DNA from: Bacteroidales bacterium | GTDB lineage: Bacteria; Bacteroidota; Bacteroidia; Bacteroidales; Muribaculaceae | Assembly: GCA_900770215.1 (NCBI GenBank) | Contig: CAAGJW010000076.1 | Span: 1-55,586, forward strand | Length of the DNA stretch: 55,586 bases | Reading direction: 5' to 3' | Shown here: positions 43,848-52,730 of the stretch, piece by piece | Layout: each line of letters opens with the position of its first letter | How positions within the stretch are numbered: position 1 is the stretch's first letter | Translations under genes and position numbers: made by a program | The notes under the pieces: generated by a model | Database searches by the model: none | Seen by the model: only the letters and a program-made list of their open reading frames with translations | Told to the model about the DNA's origin: nothing

Positions 43848-45059
43848 TCAAGCAAGCCTCTGCTCAAGATGCGAGCGAATGGCGGCGATGAAGTCAGCGC
43901 TGTTCACCTGCTTGGGCGTGATGCCTTCCATGAGGTTCACCAGGTCCTTGGTGGCAGTTCCCTCGTTGAGCGTGTCGAAGCAAGCACCCTCGAGCTGGTC
44001 GGCATAGTTCATGAGCTCCTTGATGCCGTCTTTCTCGCCGCGCTTGCGCAGTGCGCCGCTCCAGGCAAATATTGTGGCAATGGGGTTGGTCGAGGTCTCC
44101 TCGCCCTTGAGATACTTGTAATAGTGGCGCGTCACGGTGCCGTGGGCAGCCTCATACTCGTAGTTGCCGTCGGGGCTCACGAGCACACTTGTCATCATGG
44201 CCAGCGAGCCGAAGGCTGTCGATATCATGTCGCTCATCACATCGCCGTCGTAGTTCTTGCAAGCCCATATGTAGCCGCCCTTGCTGCGCACCACGCGAGC
44301 CACTGCATCGTCGATGAGGGTGTAGAAGTATTCCAGACCGCGCTTCTCAAACTCGGCCTTGTAGTGCTCCTCATAGACCTTTTCAAAGATTTCGCGGAAC
44401 TGGCCGTCATATTTCTTCGAGATGGTATCCTTGGTAGCAAACCACAGGTCCTTGTTGGTGTCGAGGGCATACTTGAAGCAGCTGTGGGCAAAGCTGGTGA
44501 TGCTCTTGTCGAGGTTGTGCATGCCTTGCAGCACGCCTGCGCCCTTGAAGTTGTGTATCACCACTTCCTCGTGCTTGCCGCTCTCGCCGTCAAACACCAG
44601 CTTGGCCACGCCAGCCTCGGGCACACGCATCTCCACGCTCTTGTACACGTCACCATAGGCGTGACGGGCGATGGTGATGGGCTGCTCCCAGTTTTTCACC
44701 ACGGGCTTGATCGAGGGTATCGTGATGGGGGTGCGGAATACCGTGCCGTCGAGTATCGAGCGGATGGTGCCGTTGGGGCTCTTCCACATCTGGTGCAGCT
44801 TGTACTCGTCCATGCGCTTGGCATTGGGGGTGATGGTAGCGCATTTCACAGCCACGCCATATTTCTTGGTGGCCTCGGCAGCTTCCACAGTGATTTGGTC
44901 GCCAGTGGCGTCGCGCTTGGGCAGGCCCAGGTCGTAGTATTCGGTCTTGAGGTCGACAAAGGGGAGAATGAGCTCGTCTTTGATCATCTTCCACAATATT
45001 CTTGTCATTTCGTCGCCGTCCATCTCAACGAGAGGGGTCTGCATTTTGATTTTTTCCAT
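43848..45059 (-). CDS. icd: NADP-dependent isocitrate dehydrogenase, eukaryotic-like class
   Basis: Icd oxidises isocitrate to 2-oxoglutarate with release of CO2. The 403-aa protein belongs to the homodimeric class shared with eukaryotic enzymes rather than the E. coli type. It starts MEKIKMQTPLVEMDGDEMTRILW, with IITPNAKR-like ATITPNAKRMDEYKLHQMWKSP near residue 75, GTVFRTPI, and FAHSCFKYALDTNKDLWFATK. It is the last gene of the citrate operon, 54 bp after aconitase, before a terminator. It is the likely source of 2-oxoglutarate and hence glutamate. Confidence 0.96.
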   Translation of the reverse strand: MEKIKMQTPLVEMDGDEMTRILWKMIKDELILPFVDLKTEYYDLGLPKRDATGDQITVEAAEATKKYGVAVKCATITPNAKRMDEYKLHQMWKSPNGTIRSILDGTVFRTPITIPSIKPVVKNWEQPITIARHAYGDVYKSVEMRVPEAGVAKLVFDGESGKHEEVVIHNFKGAGVLQGMHNLDKSITSFAHSCFKYALDTNKDLWFATKDTISKKYDGQFREIFEKVYEEHYKAEFEKRGLEYFYTLIDDAVARVVRSKGGYIWACKNYDGDVMSDMISTAFGSLAMMTSVLVSPDGNYEYEAAHGTVTRHYYKYLKGEETSTNPIATIFAWSGALRKRGEKDGIKELMNYADQLEGACFDTLNEGTATKDLVNLMEGITPKQVNSADFIAAIRSHLEQRLA

Positions 45060-45113
45060 GTTGGGTTGTTGTTTTGTTTATATTAATGAATGGAATATTT
45101 TCTTGTTTTCACT

Positions 45114-47357
45114 TTATTTCTTGCGGGCTGCATAGTAGTTCATCAAGCAACCGTCGACCAGAATCTCGCGCTCATCTTTGGTGAGATTGGTAAAGTGCAG
45201 ATGCAGGTCTTTTACCTCTCCGCCAGCGATGACCTTGGCATCGATTTCCTCCTTGCCGTCGATGATGGCTTGGCGCAAGCCAGGCACATAGACGAAGTCG
45301 CCAGCCTTGTAGTCAAACTTGGTGTCGGCATCGATGGTGAACGGCACAATGCCCCAGTTGATGCAGTTGCTGCGGTAGCGCTTGGTGGCATACTCATAGC
45401 AGATGTTGGCATCGCCGCCCAGCACCTTCTGGCACGATGCTGCCTGCTCGCGTGCCGAGCCGTCGCCGGGCTTGTTGGCAAACACGCACGAGCCAAACGA
45501 GGTGTTGTCGGCACTGGCGCCCACCTTGTCGAGGGCGTCTTTCACGTGTTGCGGGCACTTGCCGGCGCGGCGCTCCAGGTCTTGGCTTTGTATGCGCTTG
45601 CTCAGGCCCACATATTCGGGCACACGGCGCGAAAGGGCAAATTCCGACAGTTTGAGCGGGTTGGAGCGGTAGCTCGAGGTCTCGCCCGAGGGGATGAGCT
45701 CGTCGGTCGTGGTCACAGGGTCGTGAATCACAGCAGCGAGTTCGAGCAGCATGTTGTCCATCATGGGATACATCTTGGGCCAGTCCTTGATGTTGGGCCC
45801 ATAGCGCAGCTCCACGCTGGGATCGGCTTTGCCATAGCCGTTGAACACACGGTGAGCATATATCTTCTCGTCAAACTCATAGGGCTTGTGGTTGTCGGTG
45901 TAGTCGATGTCGGTAGCTGCCGTGATCACGCCTCCGTTGGCAGCAGTTGCGGCAATCGAGCGTGCATCCATGAGGGCCACGAGCGATATTTGGCCTTGGG
46001 CAGGCTTCGAACCTTCGCGGTTGGGGAAGTTGCGTGTGGTGTGGCGTATCGACAGGCCGTTGTTGGCTGGAACGTCGCCTGCGCCGAAGCACGGGCCGCA
46101 GAATGCCGGCTTGATGATGCATCCCGTCTCGAGCAGTTCCTCGATGATGTGGCCGCGTGCAGCTGCCATGAACACCGGCACCGATTGCGGATAGGCCGAC
46201 ATGGTGAAGTAGCTGTTGCCTATCGACTTGCCGTTCATGATCGATGCGGCAGCGGCCAGGTTGTCGTAGGTGCCGCCGGCGCATCCGGCAATGATGCCTT
46301 GGTCGGCCATTACCTTGCCGTTGTGCACCTTGTCGACAAGGTCGCAATGCACCTTCTCGCCGTAGCGGCGCTTGGTGTCTTCTTCTACCTGGCGCAGTAT
46401 CTCGACAGGGTTCTCTTGCAACTCGTGTATCGTGAATGCATGCGAGGGGTGATAGGGCAGGGCGATCATCGATTCTTGTGTCGACAGGTCGATGCGTATC
46501 ATTGCATCATAGTAGGCTACATCGCCGGGTTGCAGCACCTTGAAGTCGGCAGGACGCTTGTGCGTCTCATAGTGGTGCTTCACCTCGTCGTCGGTGATCC
46601 ATATCGAGCTCAGGCAGGTGGTCTCGGTGGTCATGATATCGATGCCGTTGCGGAAGTCGATGGGCAGATTTTTCACACCAGGGCCGGCAAACTCGAGCAC
46701 CTTGTTCTTTACAAATCCGCTTTCAAAGGTGGCTTTCACCAGCGAGATGGCCACATCGTGGGGGCCTATGCCCTTGCGGGGGCTTCCCTCAAGCCACACC
46801 AGCACAACCTCGGGGGCGTTGATGTCCCAGGTGTTGTTGAGCAGCTGCTTCACAAGTTCGCCGCCGCCTTCGCCCACGCCCATGTTGCCCAGTGAGCCGT
46901 AGCGCGTGTGGCTGTCGGATCCCAGTATCATGTTGCCGCATTTCACCATTTCCTCGCGGGCAAACTGGTGGATCACGGCTTGGTTGGCGGGCACATAGAT
47001 GCCGCCGTACTTCTTGGCTGCCGAGAGGCCGAACACGTGGTCGTCCTCGTTGATGGTTCCACCCACTGCACACAGCGAGTTGTGGCAGTTGGTCATTGCA
47101 TAGGGCAACGGGAATTTCTCGAGACCGCTGGCGCGGGCTGTCTGGATGATGCCCACATAGGTGATGTCGTGCGACATCATGGCATCAAACTTGATTCTCA
47201 TCTTCTTGCCCGTGCTGTGGTCTACGTCATGTGCACGCAAAATACCATAGGTGATGGTGTTTTCGCGGGCTTCATCGGGACTTGGCATGCCTGTGGCATC
47301 CGTTTTGATCTCGGTTCCATGGAGCAGATACACTCCTTGCTTGATAAGATCGATCAT
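45114..47357 (-). CDS. acn: Aconitate hydratase
   Basis: Aconitase isomerises citrate and isocitrate through a [4Fe-4S] cluster. At 747 aa it has the mitochondrial-like size. The cluster cysteines are in IIAGCAGGTYDN and FCGPCFGAGD. Other conserved segments include LGSDSHTRYGSLGNMGVGEGGGE, IKPAFCGPC and RFYRSN-like ATKRYRSNCINWGIVPF near the C-terminus. It lies 81 bp after the CitC-CitG gene and 54 bp before icd on the same strand. In related genomes I recall acn-icd with citrate synthase; here citrate lyase genes take that position. Confidence 0.94.
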   Translation of the reverse strand: MIDLIKQGVYLLHGTEIKTDATGMPSPDEARENTITYGILRAHDVDHSTGKKMRIKFDAMMSHDITYVGIIQTARASGLEKFPLPYAMTNCHNSLCAVGGTINEDDHVFGLSAAKKYGGIYVPANQAVIHQFAREEMVKCGNMILGSDSHTRYGSLGNMGVGEGGGELVKQLLNNTWDINAPEVVLVWLEGSPRKGIGPHDVAISLVKATFESGFVKNKVLEFAGPGVKNLPIDFRNGIDIMTTETTCLSSIWITDDEVKHHYETHKRPADFKVLQPGDVAYYDAMIRIDLSTQESMIALPYHPSHAFTIHELQENPVEILRQVEEDTKRRYGEKVHCDLVDKVHNGKVMADQGIIAGCAGGTYDNLAAAASIMNGKSIGNSYFTMSAYPQSVPVFMAAARGHIIEELLETGCIIKPAFCGPCFGAGDVPANNGLSIRHTTRNFPNREGSKPAQGQISLVALMDARSIAATAANGGVITAATDIDYTDNHKPYEFDEKIYAHRVFNGYGKADPSVELRYGPNIKDWPKMYPMMDNMLLELAAVIHDPVTTTDELIPSGETSSYRSNPLKLSEFALSRRVPEYVGLSKRIQSQDLERRAGKCPQHVKDALDKVGASADNTSFGSCVFANKPGDGSAREQAASCQKVLGGDANICYEYATKRYRSNCINWGIVPFTIDADTKFDYKAGDFVYVPGLRQAIIDGKEEIDAKVIAGGEVKDLHLHFTNLTKDEREILVDGCLMNYYAARKK

Positions 47358-47438
47358 GTTGTCTTTGGTAAAATTAGTTAAGTTGTGATATGTTTTTCTT
47401 TACAAGTTGTTTCACTTTGTTGTTATTGTCTACTGCAT

Positions 47439-49148
47439 TCATCTTGTAATGGTGTCGATGAAGACAGTGAGAGAGAGCATGTCGGCGGCACCGCCGGGCG
47501 AGATGTTGCGGGCTATAAACGAGCGGTTCATGTCTTTTAGCTTCTCGGCGGTGAAGTCGGCAAGCAAAGCCTGGGCCTCAATCTTCACCCGCTGGGCTAC
47601 AGCAGCACCGCATCGGTAATAGATATTGGTGTCGTCGAGTTGCGACATGATGAGCAGCAAGGTCTTGTGAAGTGCGTGCTCTTCATGCCTGTTTCGCTCT
47701 AAAAAGGGCAACCATGAGTCGAATAGTGGCTCATAGCCGCTGCGGGCCATTGCAAGCGCGCCCTTCACGTTTACTTTGCCCAGCACTTGTGCGCCGTGGG
47801 TGTCCTTGGCTCCCGACAGCTGCCCGGCGAGTGCGGCGATGCCTTCTCGCAGACCTTTCTTGTCGATGTGCCCTTGCTCGTTCAGCAGGTGCGACGCTGC
47901 CACAATGGTCAGGCCCATCGCAAAGAGGGCACCCTTGTGGGTGTTTACTCCTCCCGTGGCCTCGAACATTGCTTTTTCGGCCTCGATACCTATTTTTCTT
48001 ATGCTGGCAGCGCTGGGCAACTCCGTGGAGTTTCCTGCTTGTGCCAGCTTCACGAAGTAGCGTGTCAAGGCCTTGATGCTGGTTGCCATCAATGCATGGT
48101 CCATGTCGGTGTGCGAGCCGCTGTCGTCGAGGTCGACCAGTCCCGGTTTAGGGGTGGTGTCGAGCTCTGCCCTCAAGGCTTGTGTGGCCATGTGGGCGAT
48201 GACGTGGGGCACAGTTGTGGAGGGCACCCATGCCACGACACTTGACAGCGTCGATGCCTTGCGCACTCGTGATGCCGATATGTCGTCGAGACGTTCAATC
48301 TCCTTGACTTTGATGTGGCTGCATGCTTTCATCATCTCGTTGTAGTGTCGTGTCGACTCATCGTGGGGTTCGGTGCCCACATATCGGGTCTTGGCGCCCA
48401 GTGCGGGTGCAATGTGCTTGGCATAGAGGTCAAGGTCGAGTGCGATGTAGGTGTCGGTCGTGTCCTCGATTTTCTTTAGGAAATAGGAGGGAAATGTGGC
48501 TGCCGACACTGTGTAGCTGCTCCCTTCGCACACTGTGGCGTTGGACACATTCAGGCAACCTTCTTTGACCATGCTCAGTCGCTCACTATAGGAATACGCT
48601 GAGCAATCCTCCTTGACCAGTATCACATACAAGTGATCGACTTGTGCAGCTGCCTGCCGTATCAAGTATTGATGACCCAAAGTGAATGGATTGGCATTCA
48701 TCACGATTATTCCGTTCTCGCCAGGTTGCTTCAAAGTCGAGAGATAGTTGCAGTAGCGGTCGAGGCCATTGCCGTTTTCCATCAATATGGCTTTGTCGCT
48801 TCGGGCGATCGTGTGAAACGACGCCGAGGCAAAGATGCCTTCGTTTTCAGGTTTGGTGAACACCTTTACACACGTTGTGCCGCGCGACTGGGCTGTAGAA
48901 ATCAAGTGAGAAATAAGCATCAGGCACAGGCCCTCGTCTCTGAGCTTGCTGCTCACAGCCACACACTTCATCACATCGGCGCTCAAGCCGCCTCCAGCCA
49001 GCATCTCGTCGCTGTCGCGCTCAAAGATAGCTGCATAGTAGTCGACTGGCTCAAGCCGCAGGCCGTTTTCGGCAAGAAATTGTTCAACTTTTTTATGGCA
49101 GCTCTTGATTGATAAAGGCAGTTGTCTTATTTCAAAATCGCTGTACAT
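47439..49148 (-). CDS. Citrate lyase ligase (CitC) fused to triphosphoribosyl-dephospho-CoA synthase (CitG)
   Basis: This single 569-aa frame joins two citrate-lyase maturation enzymes. Residues 1 to about 317 are CitC: a GNAT-like N-terminal part (AVSSKLRDEGLCLMLISHL) and a cytidylyltransferase fold (IIVMNANPFTLGHQYLI, ISASRVRKA) that acetylates the carrier's prosthetic group. Residues about 318-569 are CitG (DTTPKPGLVDLDDSGSHTDM, GGVNTHKGALFAMGL), which builds the prosthetic-group precursor from ATP and dephospho-CoA. Both halves keep their signature motifs and no frameshift is visible. It overlaps citX by 17 bp. The CitG part, about 250 aa, is slightly shorter than stand-alone CitG. Confidence 0.9.
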   Translation of the reverse strand: MYSDFEIRQLPLSIKSCHKKVEQFLAENGLRLEPVDYYAAIFERDSDEMLAGGGLSADVMKCVAVSSKLRDEGLCLMLISHLISTAQSRGTTCVKVFTKPENEGIFASASFHTIARSDKAILMENGNGLDRYCNYLSTLKQPGENGIIVMNANPFTLGHQYLIRQAAAQVDHLYVILVKEDCSAYSYSERLSMVKEGCLNVSNATVCEGSSYTVSAATFPSYFLKKIEDTTDTYIALDLDLYAKHIAPALGAKTRYVGTEPHDESTRHYNEMMKACSHIKVKEIERLDDISASRVRKASTLSSVVAWVPSTTVPHVIAHMATQALRAELDTTPKPGLVDLDDSGSHTDMDHALMATSIKALTRYFVKLAQAGNSTELPSAASIRKIGIEAEKAMFEATGGVNTHKGALFAMGLTIVAASHLLNEQGHIDKKGLREGIAALAGQLSGAKDTHGAQVLGKVNVKGALAMARSGYEPLFDSWLPFLERNRHEEHALHKTLLLIMSQLDDTNIYYRCGAAVAQRVKIEAQALLADFTAEKLKDMNRSFIARNISPGGAADMLSLTVFIDTITR

Positions 49149-49641
49149 AATCGGTAATCATTTTGCTGATTTTCTCTTGCAGCTGCTCTTGAGTGTGTGT
49201 GTGATTGCGCATGCAGTAGCGTGCCTCTCGCTCGCACAGCAGGCAACGTCGTGCCTGCAAGCCAAGTGCCTGGCGCGAGATGGGGCTCCCATCTTTGCCT
49301 ATTACATCGATATCAAAGAGCCGCCCCAGCTCGTGGCTGTCTTCTATTTTCACGGCCAGCCTTTTGGCTTCATCGGTGGGCAGGTCGCACAGTGCATAGG
49401 CCTCGTAGCCTGTGATGAGATCTCGGGCAATAATGCGCTTGACGTCGGTGCCGAAGGTGTTGATGAGTGCTGTGAGTGCAGCTTGTGCCACAATGAGTGA
49501 ATGGAAATTTCGCTTGACCTTGCCAGGCATGACCACGGTGAGACACACCAGCGTGAGCTCGGGATAGGCCTTGAGCAGCTCCCGTTGGCGATGCCAGCGG
49601 TCGTCGCGGCTTGCCAGCAATTGATCGAGCGAAATTTCCAT
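49132..49641 (-). CDS. citX: Apo-citrate lyase phosphoribosyl-dephospho-CoA transferase
   Basis: CitX attaches the prosthetic group to the serine of CitD. The 169-aa protein shows the family segments LASRDDRWHRQRELL, VMPGKVKRN, GRLFDIDVIGKDG and RRCLLCEREARYCMRNHTH. The length is typical. It lies 15 bp after citF and overlaps the CitC-CitG fusion gene by 17 bp. Confidence 0.92.
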   Translation of the reverse strand: MEISLDQLLASRDDRWHRQRELLKAYPELTLVCLTVVMPGKVKRNFHSLIVAQAALTALINTFGTDVKRIIARDLITGYEAYALCDLPTDEAKRLAVKIEDSHELGRLFDIDVIGKDGSPISRQALGLQARRCLLCEREARYCMRNHTHTQEQLQEKISKMITDYVQRF

Positions 49642-49656
49642 TACTACAGATACTTA

Positions 49657-51201
49657 TTATGAAGGTTCTACAACGTTTTTAATCACGTCAAGCACCGACC
49701 CGTCGCGGTTCATGACTATGCCCACCACCTTGTCGCCAAAGGGTATCGGGGCAGGCTGGCCAATCACCTTCAGGGCCCTGTCTCTCAATTCGTGTATGTC
49801 TACGACCTTGAGACCGGCCTTGATGAGGCGCTCCTTGAGATCGGCACGGCGTGGGTTCACAGCTATGCCATATTCGGTCACAACCACATCGACCGATGAA
49901 CCTGGAGTGATGAGTGTGGTCACCTCGTCGACGACGCAAGGAATGCGGCCACGCAGCAACGGGCACACGATGATGCTCAACGCAGCGTCTTCGGCGGTGT
50001 CGGGATGACCGCCTATGGCTCCGCGTATGATGCCGTCGCTACCCACCAGCACATTTACATTGAAGTTGACATCTACCTCGAGTGCCGACAAAATCACAAT
50101 GTCGAGATAGTGGGTTGCCGAGCCTGCCTCGTCTTTGGAGGCATACTCGTTGGAGGCCACTTCCTTGTGCATGGCATCGTTTTTGAGCGACTCGGCTGCA
50201 ACCTTGTCGAACGACTGCACATCGATGAGACGGTATATGAGGCCTTCCTCGTGCATCTTCACCATGTGGGCTGTGATGCCGCCCAGGGCGAAGCTGGCTT
50301 TCACACCCTGGTTGATCATGCTCTCGCGTATGTATTTCACCGCAGCCAGCGATGCACCGCCCGAGCCTGTCTGTATCGAAAATCCGTCTTTGAAATATCC
50401 GCTGTTGATGATCACCTTGGCTGCCTCCTTGGCCAGGAGTATGTCGCGCGGGTTCTTGGTGTCGCGTATTGCGCCCGAGGCAATCTTCGACGAGTCGCCC
50501 ACCGAGGGCACTTCTACCACATAGTCTACGTCGTGCTCCGATATTGAGTTGGGCGTGTTGGGGTAGGCCACCAGGTCGTCGGTGAGTATCACCACCTTGT
50601 CGGCATAGTGCGCATCGGGCAGTGCATAGCCCAGCGAGCCGCATATCGACTTGGCATTCTCCGACCGCGAGTAGCCGCAGGCATTGCCCAGCGGGTCGCA
50701 CGACGAGGCTCCCAGGAAGGCTACATCGATGTGTAGGTCGCCATTCACTATTGCGCTGCCGCGACCACCGTGTGAGCGGAAGATCACAGGCTTCTCCATG
50801 AGACCGTGCGATATTTCACGTGCTAGCTCACCGCGCATGCCCGAGGTAGAAATCTCGGTGATCACTCCGTTCTTTATGTGCTCGATCAGTGGCTCGTGCA
50901 CGTCTTGCAGACTCGATGCTGCGAGTTTCAGGTTCTTGAATCCCATCTTGGCCAGTGTGCCCACTACCAGGTTCACCACCTTGTCACCGCCACGGAAGTG
51001 GTGGTGAAACGATATGGTCATTCCGTCTTTGAGACCGGTTTTCTTGATTGCTTCCTCAAGCGTGACCACCTTGCTGCACACTTTCTGCAGATCTTGGCGC
51101 GGCATCACGTCTTTTGTTTTGGCACTCTCGTGGTATACGGGCACGCCCATAGTCTTGGCAGCGGCCTCTATAAGTTGTGTTCTGTCTTTATATGTGTTCA
51201 T
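49657..51201 (-). CDS. citF: Citrate lyase alpha subunit (citrate CoA/ACP-transferase)
   Basis: CitF exchanges the acetyl group on the carrier protein for citrate. The 514-aa protein is the usual length and shows GLKDGMTISFHHHFRGGDKVVN near residue 57, GMRGELAREISHG, and SGGASLAAVKYIRE. Its start overlaps the citE stop by 4 bp, consistent with fixed subunit ratios in the CitDEF complex. Confidence 0.96.
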   Translation of the reverse strand: MNTYKDRTQLIEAAAKTMGVPVYHESAKTKDVMPRQDLQKVCSKVVTLEEAIKKTGLKDGMTISFHHHFRGGDKVVNLVVGTLAKMGFKNLKLAASSLQDVHEPLIEHIKNGVITEISTSGMRGELAREISHGLMEKPVIFRSHGGRGSAIVNGDLHIDVAFLGASSCDPLGNACGYSRSENAKSICGSLGYALPDAHYADKVVILTDDLVAYPNTPNSISEHDVDYVVEVPSVGDSSKIASGAIRDTKNPRDILLAKEAAKVIINSGYFKDGFSIQTGSGGASLAAVKYIRESMINQGVKASFALGGITAHMVKMHEEGLIYRLIDVQSFDKVAAESLKNDAMHKEVASNEYASKDEAGSATHYLDIVILSALEVDVNFNVNVLVGSDGIIRGAIGGHPDTAEDAALSIIVCPLLRGRIPCVVDEVTTLITPGSSVDVVVTEYGIAVNPRRADLKERLIKAGLKVVDIHELRDRALKVIGQPAPIPFGDKVVGIVMNRDGSVLDVIKNVVEPS

Positions 51202-52088
51202 GACAATTCCTCCTTGCTTAAAACTCCCGACGCGATGGCCAGGTCGATTGTACGTTGGGCTCTCAGCACTACCGGGCGATCTACCATCTTGCCATTCACC
51301 GCGATCACGCCGCTGCCGCGCTGCTCGGCTTCTTTGATGGCGGCAAGTATGACCTTGCTCTTCTCGATGGCTTTCTCACTCGGCGTGAACACTTCGTTCA
51401 CAATCTCGATTTGACGTGGATTGATGATCGACTTGCCGTCAAATCCCAGCGTCTTTATCAGTTCAACTTCTTTGCGGAAGGTGTCCATGTCGTTAAGGTT
51501 GCTATACACGGTGTCGAGTGCAGCTATGCCTGCGGCTCTTGCTGCAACCACTATGGTTTCACGCGCCAGTAGCAGCTCGGCACCGCCAGGAGTGCGCTGT
51601 GTCTTCAAGTTGGCGCTATAGTCCTCGGCGCCCAGTGCAATGCCCATCATGCGCTTCGATGCTGTGGCTATGGCATAGGCATTGACAATGCCTAGGGCAC
51701 TCTCTATGGCTGCCATGATTTGGGTACGTCCCAGGCAACCTATCTCTTTTTCCACTTTCTCAATTTCGCGCTCAACCTCGACCACCTCTTCGGCTGTCTC
51801 GGTCTTGGGCATGCGTATCACGTCGACACCTGCCTTCACCACTGCCTCGATGTCTTTTTTGCCATAGGGCGTGTTCAGCGGGTTGATGCGCACCACCATT
51901 TCGGTGTTGCCATAGTCGATTGTCTTGAGTGCGTTGTAAACCAGTAGGCGCGCGCTGTCTTTTTCTGCCATGGTTACCGAGTCTTCAAGATCGAGCATGA
52001 TCGAGTCGGGACCGTAGATAAACGCGTCTTGCATCATTCCCGGATTGTTGCCAGGAACAAACATCATTGTTCTCCTTAAACGTTCCAT
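51198..52088 (-). CDS. citE: Citrate lyase beta subunit (citryl-ACP lyase)
   Basis: CitE cleaves citryl-carrier into oxaloacetate and acetyl-carrier. The 296-aa protein has the CitE/HpcH fold features: RRTMMFVPGNNPGMMQDAF, MLDLEDSVTMAEKDSAR (metal and substrate acids), VVRINPLNTPYG and MIALGAEDYSA-like GIALGAEDYSANL. It lies 32 bp after citD and overlaps citF by 4 bp. Confidence 0.97.
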   Translation of the reverse strand: MERLRRTMMFVPGNNPGMMQDAFIYGPDSIMLDLEDSVTMAEKDSARLLVYNALKTIDYGNTEMVVRINPLNTPYGKKDIEAVVKAGVDVIRMPKTETAEEVVEVEREIEKVEKEIGCLGRTQIMAAIESALGIVNAYAIATASKRMMGIALGAEDYSANLKTQRTPGGAELLLARETIVVAARAAGIAALDTVYSNLNDMDTFRKEVELIKTLGFDGKSIINPRQIEIVNEVFTPSEKAIEKSKVILAAIKEAEQRGSGVIAVNGKMVDRPVVLRAQRTIDLAIASGVLSKEELS

Positions 52089-52120
52089 AAAGTAATGTGA
52101 TTAGAAGGTTGTAAAAACAA

Positions 52121-52399
52121 TTAGGCCCACACGTCTTTGCCAGTCGCACGCACGGCGGCGGCTGTGACGCGAGCACGTATGGTGCAGTCGAGCGCACCCT
52201 TGTCGGTAGCCTTTACGGCCACATGATCAATGCCAAGACCTTGTAGTGTCTCAGTAATCACAGTTTTGATTTGTTCGCCAAATTGATAGGCGACTGTACT
52301 GTCTAAACTGATTTGCACGCCTTCGGCATCTGATGGAAATAGCTGAATGAGGATGTCACCAGACTCCATAGTGCCGGCCGTTGCATTTTTTACTTCCAT
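52121..52399 (-). CDS. citD: Citrate lyase gamma subunit (acyl carrier protein)
   Basis: CitD is the carrier of the complex. The 92-aa protein has the attachment serine in GTMESGD (Ser13), and KGALDCTIRARVTAA further on, matching the E. coli protein closely. It is the first gene of the cit operon. The upstream spacer holds possible regulatory repeats. Confidence 0.96.
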   Translation of the reverse strand: MEVKNATAGTMESGDILIQLFPSDAEGVQISLDSTVAYQFGEQIKTVITETLQGLGIDHVAVKATDKGALDCTIRARVTAAAVRATGKDVWA

Positions 52400-52484
52400 A
52401 ATACAGTTGTTTATCGGTTAGTAATTGTATATTTTGTTATGTTAATAGGCTCTTCGTCTTGAAAAATCTTTCAATTCTTCAAGC

Positions 52485-52505
52485 CGCTCTAAAAAGCGCT
52501 CTAAA
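52485..52505. repeat. 12-bp direct repeat upstream of citD
   Basis: CGCTCTAAA occurs at 52485-52493 and again at 52497-52505. The offset of about one helical turn would place two protomers on the same DNA face. It lies at the candidate -7 region of the cit operon. Confidence 0.5.
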
Positions 52506-52649
52506 GTATATATTTTTTTTATCATGGCAAAACTTTTTTCAGAAAAATAAGGAAATTTTTCCTTAATTTCGGTGTTTCCATGTTTTTCAGCGCAACTTGG
52601 CCCGAAACACTGGCCTGGGCAATAGTTGCAAAGCCCCCACTCTTGCCCC

Positions 52650-52690
52650 CTAAAAACACCAACCAGCGCTTGTACGCACTGGTTGGCTTT
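52650..52690 (-). terminator. Terminator after ackA
   Basis: CCAACCAG (52659-52666) pairs with CTGGTTGG (52679-52686). On the minus strand TGTTTTTA follows. Confidence 0.75.
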
Positions 52691-52730
52691 GATATCGACG
52701 TCTTGAAGTGGGGCAGGGGGAAACGATTAT

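Larger units (their letters stand above)
52400..52730. other. Spacer between ackA and citD with possible control sites
   Basis: This AT-rich 331-bp spacer carries the ackA terminator (52650-52690). Toward citD it contains two direct repeats CGCTCTAAA starting at 52485 and 52497 (12-bp period), and a near-palindrome AAGGAAATTTTTCCTT (52549-52564). A weak promoter is possible: on the minus strand TTTTG, then about 17 nt, then a TATACTTT-like -7 (about 52502-52511). No gene is seen. Confidence 0.5.

Noticed and set aside
43797..45086. 429-codon plus-strand open frame opposite icd
   Set aside because: It is a shadow of the well-supported icd gene and starts inside the operon terminator.
45090..46895. 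601-codon plus-strand open frame opposite aconitase
   Set aside because: Aconitase on the minus strand has all cluster cysteines and full length. The opposite frame has shadow-like Val/His/Gly-rich composition.
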